The position numbers and the translations under genes are program-made. A stretch of 6,269 nucleotides of DNA, from the NCBI GenBank assembly GCA_002381155.1, contig DFQX01000034.1, forward strand, positions 1-6,269. The letters run 5' to 3'. The notes below the pieces were generated by a model. It searched no databases, was not told the origin of the DNA, and was given only the letters and a program-made list of their open reading frames with translations. Shown in pieces: positions 5,335 to 6,269 of this stretch. Numbering within the stretch: the stretch's first letter is position 1; every line of letters begins with the position of its first letter. Source of the stretch: Flavobacteriaceae bacterium UBA3478. GTDB taxonomy: Bacteria; Bacteroidota; Bacteroidia; Flavobacteriales; Flavobacteriaceae.

Positions 5335-6012
5335 ATAGGTGATCGTTCCTTCTTGATAGGGCTTACCAGACTCTTGAAAACGTGAGAGTTTAGCGTATTC
5401 TATGGCGTTGTCTACTAGACATCCGTTACTTGTTGATGAGAATTCAGGACTAAACCAGGCATCTACAACGCTACCTCGATTATCTACTGCAACATTGATG
5501 ACGATTTCACCCCCTTCTAAGCATTTATATACTGGCACTGGAAGTTCGCGGTGTACGCGACCCTTTAAATTGTAACTAATGGTCGTTCGTTTGGCTAATT
5601 TTATGGGTTGTCCTTTTGGCGGGGTATTCTCCTTCATTCGATTGATACGATCCTCGATTTCCTGACTTAAGGCTCCAATCCCAGAACCGGCGGCCATTTC
5701 GGCGGCCATTTTTGAATAATCTTTTCCTACCTCGAGGCTCTCTAAAGAAGCTAACGGCTCGGGGTCTTCATATTCAGATTCTTTTCCAGCTTCGTTAGAT
5801 GCTTTATTCGTTTCTACTTTAAAAGCTTCGAATCGTTTTTCCTCCAATTTTTTGAAAAAGTCAGGTTCGGGATCTTCGATGACGTTTATCATTTCATCGC
5901 GATTGAGATTTAACTCAATACTATACCCAAATAAAAGCATACTTATGAGAATCATTAAAATCCCGGTTGTTATCCGGGCGATCCGCTGTGCTCTTCTGAC
6001 TAATTCACGCAT
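5311..6012 (-). CDS. TonB-family energy transducer-like protein
   Basis: A 233-residue single-pass inner-membrane protein. A basic N-terminus (RELVRRAQRIAR) is followed by a transmembrane helix at about 14-32, giving N-in topology with the rest in the periplasm. Residues 33-150 are an acidic, partly helical linker carrying the motif EDPEP twice (46-50 and 82-86) and a short MAAEMAA repeat (102-108). The C-terminal domain (about 152-230) has the TonB pattern: LPVPVYKC, GGEIVINVAVDNRGSVVDAWFS, STSNGCLVDNAIEYAKLSRF, then EGTITYLF. TonB links the ExbB/ExbD motor to outer-membrane receptors; no exbB, exbD or receptor gene is in the window. The linker lacks the long Pro-Lys/Pro-Glu stretch of classical TonB. 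Cys164 and Cys198 could form a disulfide. The start codon lies 13 bases inside truB, suggesting coupled translation. TonB-like is well supported; a transport role is inferred. Confidence 0.8.
   Translation of the reverse strand: MRELVRRAQRIARITTGILMILISMLLFGYSIELNLNRDEMINVIEDPEPDFFKKLEEKRFEAFKVETNKASNEAGKESEYEDPEPLASLESLEVGKDYSKMAAEMAAGSGIGALSQEIEDRINRMKENTPPKGQPIKLAKRTTISYNLKGRVHRELPVPVYKCLEGGEIVINVAVDNRGSVVDAWFSPEFSSTSNGCLVDNAIEYAKLSRFQESGKPYQEGTITYLFPAKED
5689..5711 (-). repeat. Two-copy 12-bp tandem repeat inside the TonB-like gene
   Basis: On the plus strand GGCGGCCATTT occurs twice (5689-5699 and 5701-5711) with one base between. In the minus-strand reading frame it encodes Met-Ala-Ala twice (KMAAEMAAG). 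It is in frame and more GC-rich than its surroundings. It may reflect a small local duplication in the linker region. Confidence 0.6.
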
Positions 6013-6269
6013 AAGCTTTCTTTAATCTCTTCAGGGGTTAAGGCATCAGCTATCTCGTATTCTCCGATTTTAGTTCTGCGAAGGGCGCTAAGATGGGCTC
6101 CAGAATCAAGCGCTTTACCGTAGTCATGTGCTAGGGATCTGATATAGGTTCCCTTTGAGCAGACTACCTCAAAGTCGACTTCCTTGGTTGAATCGAATCT
6201 AGAAGGATCAATCTCGAAGGATTGAATTTCAATTTTTCTAGGTTGAATCTCAGTTTCTTGACCTTGTCG
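6000..6269 (-). CDS. truB: tRNA pseudouridine(55) synthase TruB, C-terminal part (5' end outside window)
   Basis: The last 89 residues of the enzyme that converts uridine 55 of the tRNA T-loop to pseudouridine. The gene runs off the right edge, so its start and the catalytic Asp motif are not visible. Counting from the first visible codon, RKIEI is at 11-15, CSKGTYIRSLAHDYGKAL at 37-54, and GAHLSALRRTKIGEY at 57-71; all are strongly conserved in TruB. The protein ends only 18 residues after the RRTKIGEY block, so it is the short Bacteroidota form without a PUA-type extension. The TAG stop lies inside the start of the TonB-like gene (13-nt overlap, ATG before the stop), so the two are almost certainly co-transcribed. 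Identification is firm despite truncation. Confidence 0.95.
   Translation of the reverse strand, partial: RQGQETEIQPRKIEIQSFEIDPSRFDSTKEVDFEVVCSKGTYIRSLAHDYGKALDSGAHLSALRRTKIGEYEIADALTPEEIKESLCVN

Overview
This window is a gene-dense stretch of a Bacteroidota chromosome, most likely Flavobacteriales, at moderate confidence for the order. The reasons are: moderate-to-low GC; the neighbour sets pnuC/nadR-type kinase/DUF4301 and greA/HIT/DUF3127; a short TruB without a long C-terminal extension; a TonB-family protein of the Bacteroidota kind; weak or absent Shine-Dalgarno sequences; and a perfect TAnnTTTG promoter element (the Bacteroidota -7 box) before greA. There are ten protein genes, two of them cut by the window edges. 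I see no RNA genes, insertion sequences, CRISPR arrays or phage genes. No non-coding gap exceeds about 90 bp.

Layout. (1) 2-2345, plus strand: a nicotinamide riboside salvage operon, with the end of PnuC (importer), a NadR-type ribosylnicotinamide kinase overlapping it by 34 nt, and a DUF4301 protein with nucleotidyltransferase-like motifs. (2) 2351-2797, minus: a small lipoprotein with a degenerate Rieske-like cysteine cluster and a TTG start. (3) 2822-4151, plus: a promoter and a leader hairpin, then greA, a HIT hydrolase and a DUF3127 protein, packed at 1-nt overlap and 3-nt gap. The DUF3127 protein ends in an SSB-like acidic tail. (4) 4148-4708, minus: 3-methyladenine DNA glycosylase I (tag). 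(5) 4780-5334, plus: a monothiol thioredoxin-fold protein, divergent from tag. (6) 5311-6269, minus: the end of truB, then a TonB-like membrane-anchored protein that overlaps it by 13 nt.

How the genes relate. The first operon imports nicotinamide riboside and traps it as NMN; DUF4301 is an unassigned third member. The greA operon combines transcription elongation, nucleotide clean-up and a probable single-stranded nucleic acid binder. All three convergent gene ends are 5 bp apart or overlap (2345/2351, 4148/4151, 5311/5334), so any terminators must lie inside neighbouring genes.

Most of this is ordinary housekeeping sequence and I do not see a clearly new multi-gene system. The items most worth a second look are the nucleotidyltransferase-like signature of DUF4301 beside NAD salvage genes, the Rieske-like lipoprotein with altered cluster ligands, the SSB-like tail on DUF3127, and the hairpin in the greA leader.
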